Shown here: piece by piece, positions 61,201 through 64,000 of the stretch
Layout: the number at the start of each line of letters is the position of its first letter
How positions within the stretch are numbered: position 1 is the first letter of the stretch
Source: Perca fluviatilis
Lineage: Eukaryota > Chordata > Actinopteri > Perciformes > Percidae
Assembly (NCBI RefSeq): GCF_010015445.1
Contig: NC_053121.1
Span: 27,710,434 to 27,774,433, forward strand
Reading direction: 5' to 3'
Length of the DNA: 64,000 nt
The notes under the pieces: model-generated
What the model was told of the DNA's origin: nothing
The model's database searches: none
What the model saw: the letters and a program-made list of their open reading frames with translations, nothing else
Position numbers and translations under genes: made by a program

Positions 61201-61823
61201 GGGGCCTGTTTCACAAAACCAAGATAAGGGATTAAGCCGGGATTTCCCAGTTCTCCTGGATGAATTAAGCCTTGATTCGGTTTCACGAAAGCGGAGGCAC
61301 ATAAATCACCATGGCGATTTATTCTGTACAGCTAGCCTGCTCCTGACCAGGCTAACAGTCAGGATTTATTTAATCCTGGAGCCTTTTCTGATCACCCAGC
61401 AGTGGTTTTACCCTATTGTTATTTTCAGCCTGGATTAAAATACAACAGGTGCATTTAGCTGTTTATTTAAGTACTGTTATTATTTAAAGTTGTGACCATT
61501 ATTTTTTTATTTATAATTATTCATGTGACAGTCATTGTTACTGTTATATTGCTGTATGAAGACTGCTGTTCATATTGTTGTTAGAAGTTTGATGAATATA
61601 TTATGGCAGTTGAGATAATTAGAAAAGGCTGATAAAATTTCATATGTGTTTTAAATGAAGTCTGTTACTAAGGGCATGCAATGCTGTACATTTCTATAGT
61701 TGACCAATGCACCTTGAATTATTTCAGTTGATTAATTTTTTTTTAATTCTTTAACAATAAGGATCATGTTTGTTCCACTTCCATGTGCATTGTATTTGGC
61801 ATTCTTAGCACACCATTTATGTT

Positions 61824-61922
61824 GTCCAGTAAACTGGGACTATAATTTGGGAGGATTGTACAATTTTAAGAACATATCCTAATTGTACAATCCTCCCAAA
61901 TGATAGTCTTAGTTCACTGGAC
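61824..61922. repeat. 42-bp-arm hairpin inside the long transposon copy
   Basis: The left arm starts GTCCAGTAAACTGGGACTAT and the complement of the right arm GTCCAGTGAACTAAGACTAT. Both continue through TTTGGGAGGATTGTACAATT without mismatch, around a 15-base loop. Confidence 0.85.
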
Positions 61923-62208
61923 CAGTAACTATCTAGTGATGTAGGCTACTGTACATTCATGGAACAACAGGGAGAGAACACCTCAATGGTTTTTGACCTT
62001 ATATTTGGGGGTAAATAACTGATGAATATACTCTGTTCCATTCATGTTTACAGTGTGCATGGAATTTATCACTTAATTATCTTCATAGTTTCTAGATTTT
62101 AGAGTCCAATTTCTTCAGTGTCTTTATTTTCTATGTCCATATATACAGGGAGCAAGGCATATAATATGTAGAGAAGGAAACTCGGCCTCTATAAAAAATA
62201 AAAAAAAT

Positions 62209-62250
62209 GAAACGCAAGAAAAAGCGTGGCAGATAGCGGACAGACTGAAT
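62209..62250 (+). pseudogene. SANT/Myb-like fragment (ETQEKAWQIADRLN)
   Basis: Fourteen codons resembling the third-helix side of the Myb/SANT domain in Harbinger-associated proteins. The upstream part of the domain is not readable in frame and stop codons follow, so it is a remnant. Confidence 0.4.
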
Positions 62251-63028
62251 GATAGTCTAAAAATATACATTTATGAAATACTGCTCTTAACTGAAACCAT
62301 TCAATGAGTCACTGTCATTTGCAAAAACGAACAGTTGTACAATTTGCATTAAAAGCGAGCAGTGGAAGTTAATATGACTTAGGAAACTTATATTTTAGCC
62401 CATGAGAGAGATGGAGGAACAGAGTGAAAGAGATATTTACGCATCATATTCTAGCGTTGTAGAAAATTGATCTTCATTGTAACTTTCCTGAGTAACATTA
62501 TCTTCTGCTTACTTTTAAGGCAAAGAGTACAACTGTTAATTTGTGAAAATGATTAGTAGCCTTATCCTTGAATGGAATGATTATAACGGTTTCAATTCAG
62601 AGCCGTGGTCAGTTAATGTATATATTTAGGCTACAATTACGCATTCAGTCGGTCCGTGATCATCTGCCTCGCTTTCTCTCGCTGTTTCATTACAGCGGCC
62701 GTGTTTCTTTTCTTTTTAAACAAATAATGTGTTTCACGTCGTCATACTTCCACAAGAAGCTGCTGCTCACTCTGTATAAAGTATGTACAATGCGTATTCT
62801 CCATGTTGGCATCAGTAAATCTGTGATCGACCTCGCGGTCTTTTGAGGAAAGCCGTGGACGTGCATTTATCTGAATTACTTCAGCCTGGCTTGACCTAGT
62901 CGCTCCTCCTCAGCCTGGCTTGGCCTTTGTGAAACGCACCAAGCCAGGATGCACAGATTAGACTAGGTCAAGCCTCGCTTTATCAGTTATCCTGGATTTA
63001 TATATTCTGCTTTTGTGAAACAGGCCCC

Positions 63029-63515
63029 GGGTTGCCAGATATACCTGTAAAAACGTAAACCCAGCACGCTACAGCTGTAACGGTAGTACAGCCATGAAAG
63101 CAGCACACAAACGAACAGGATAAATGGAGATAGATTCTACCCGACCTAAAAAACAGTTGCGTGACCAGAGACGTAACAACCCCCTGGTAAATATTGTAGA
63201 TGTATTTGAAAGATGGAGACAGCTTAGATCCCAAAAGGACGCAGAATTGGCTTATTTCCTCCTGAACAGGTGAGCATAGCTTCAGGCTAATTTATCACAG
63301 CCACTAGGGACGGGCATTTTATGTCATTTCAACATTTGTGTACTCACATTGAATTATATAGCTAGAGTACCCGAGTTGGTTACTCGCAAAACAATTGAGA
63401 CATAGCCAGTAAAGTGATCCCGACTGGTCCTGGCTAACGCCGCCATTCTAACCCTGCTAACGTACCGGAGGACCAGGCAAGCGGGCCATGGCTGTTTACA
63501 ACGTAGTTCCAACCG
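63029..63515. repeat. Segment S, copy 2 of the tandem duplication
   Basis: Nearly identical to 60708-61200 at an offset of about 2.32 kb, with scattered one- or two-base indels (for example 6 rather than 7 A at about 63150, and GTAC for GTTAC near 63463). Confidence 0.85.
63124..63270 (+). pseudogene. Exon-like open frame in segment S, copy 2 (49 aa)
   Basis: An ATG at 63124 opens MEIDSTRPKKQLRDQRR, then NNPLVNIVDVFERWRQLRSQ and KDAELAYFLLNR, and reaches AACAG/GTGAGC, a good splice donor overlapping a TGA stop. The FxRWRxLxxxK...DAExAxFLL pattern recurs at the N-terminus of many predicted fish proteins, as I recall, and is carried by repeats. It is more likely a transposon-borne exon than a host gene. 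No following exon was found in the window. Confidence 0.5.
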
Positions 63516-64000
63516 GGGGCCTGTTTCACAAAACCAAGATAAGGGATTAAGCCGGGATTTCCCAGTTATCCTGGATGAATTAAGCCTTGATCTGGTTCGT
63601 CCGAAAGCGGAGGCACATAAATCACCATGGAGATTTATTCTGTACAGCTAGCCTGCTCCCGACCAGGCTAACAGTCAGGATTTATTTAATCCTGGAGCCT
63701 TTTCTGATCACCCAGCAGTGGTTTTACCCTATTGTCATTATCAGCCTGGATTAAAATACAACAGGTGCATTTTGCTGTTTATTTTAAGTACTGTTATTAT
63801 TTCAAGTTTGTGACCATTATTTTTTATTTATAATTATTCATGTGACAGTCATTGTTACTGTTATATTGCTGTATGAAGACTGCTGTTCATATTGTTGTTA
63901 GAAGTTTGATGAATATATTATGGCAGTTGTTGAGATAATTAGAAAAGGCTGATAACATTTCAAATGTGTTTTAAATGAAGTCTGTTACTAAGAGACATAC
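63516..64000. mobile_element. GGGGCCTGTTTCAC element, copy 3, cut by the window end
   Basis: Starts with the same terminus and follows the long copy from 61201 base by base with few changes up to the window edge. Together with segment S it forms the next unit of the tandem array. Confidence 0.75.

Larger units (their letters stand above)
61201..63028. mobile_element. GGGGCCTGTTTCAC element, long copy 2 (1.8 kb)
   Basis: Terminal inverted repeats as in copy 1. The interior has a strong hairpin (61824-61922) and a fragment reading ETQEKAWQIADRLN (62209-62250). That fragment resembles the Myb/SANT-like DNA-binding protein of PIF/Harbinger transposons (KAWxxIAxxLN). No complete transposase frame is present. 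Classification as PIF/Harbinger-derived is an inference, because a 3-bp target duplication was not found. Confidence 0.6.

Noticed and set aside
62568..62846. 92-aa open frame in the long transposon copy
   Set aside because: No similarity to a known transposase or host protein that I can see; probably a chance frame.
30677..63245. Minus-strand open frames of about 60-78 aa ending SGNPGPVSQKQNI (60677-60859 and 62998-63234)
   Set aside because: They are the opposite strand of the duplicated segment S. Their apparent conservation only reflects the recent duplication, and the plus-strand exon-like frame explains the region better.

Overview
The window is vertebrate nuclear DNA, most probably from a spiny-rayed (percomorph-type) teleost. 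It has small split genes, long AT-rich introns and intergenic stretches, long CA/TG microsatellites, and remnants of Tc1, hAT, PIF/Harbinger-like and LINE-tail repeats typical of fish genomes. Three protein genes are supported, all on the minus strand and in the order RAB28 - NKX3-2 - BOD1L1 (left to right). I recall the same order and orientation at human 4p15.33, so this is a conserved syntenic block.

Layout. 1-24720: RAB28, a cilium-linked small GTPase. Six coding exons (191 codons) were assembled by splice sites and reading phase; the last coding exon lies beyond the left edge. Its introns carry microsatellites, a LINE-type repeat, two foldback or MITE elements and a hAT remnant. 24721-25124: RAB28 upstream region with a perfect RFX X-box. 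25125-31315: RAB28/NKX3-2 intergenic DNA with old repeats and a promoter-like module. 31316-32918: NKX3-2 (bapx1), two coding exons, 264 aa, with an NK-type homeodomain. 32919-46906: 14 kb upstream of NKX3-2, with dispersed repeats, a 2.8-kb terminal-inverted-repeat element into which a decayed Tc1 has inserted, and candidate regulatory DNA. 46907-59690: BOD1L1, 30 coding exons that join without a frame break into a 1680-aa protein. 59691-64000: transposon-rich DNA ending in a tandem duplication with a period of about 2.3 kb.

The three genes do not form a pathway. RAB28 acts in ciliary and photoreceptor membrane traffic, NKX3-2 is a skeletal and jaw-joint transcription factor, and BOD1L1 is a chromatin and replication-fork protein. 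Their conserved adjacency is most simply explained by long-range NKX3-2 regulatory elements spread through and around the neighbours, but that is inference. The most unusual coding feature is the BOD1L1 3' half. It is a run of small exons whose phases alternate strictly 1-0 / 0-1, with several of the 0-1 exons carrying an Arg/Gly-rich AT-hook-like motif. I saw no RNA genes, CRISPR arrays or prokaryotic systems.
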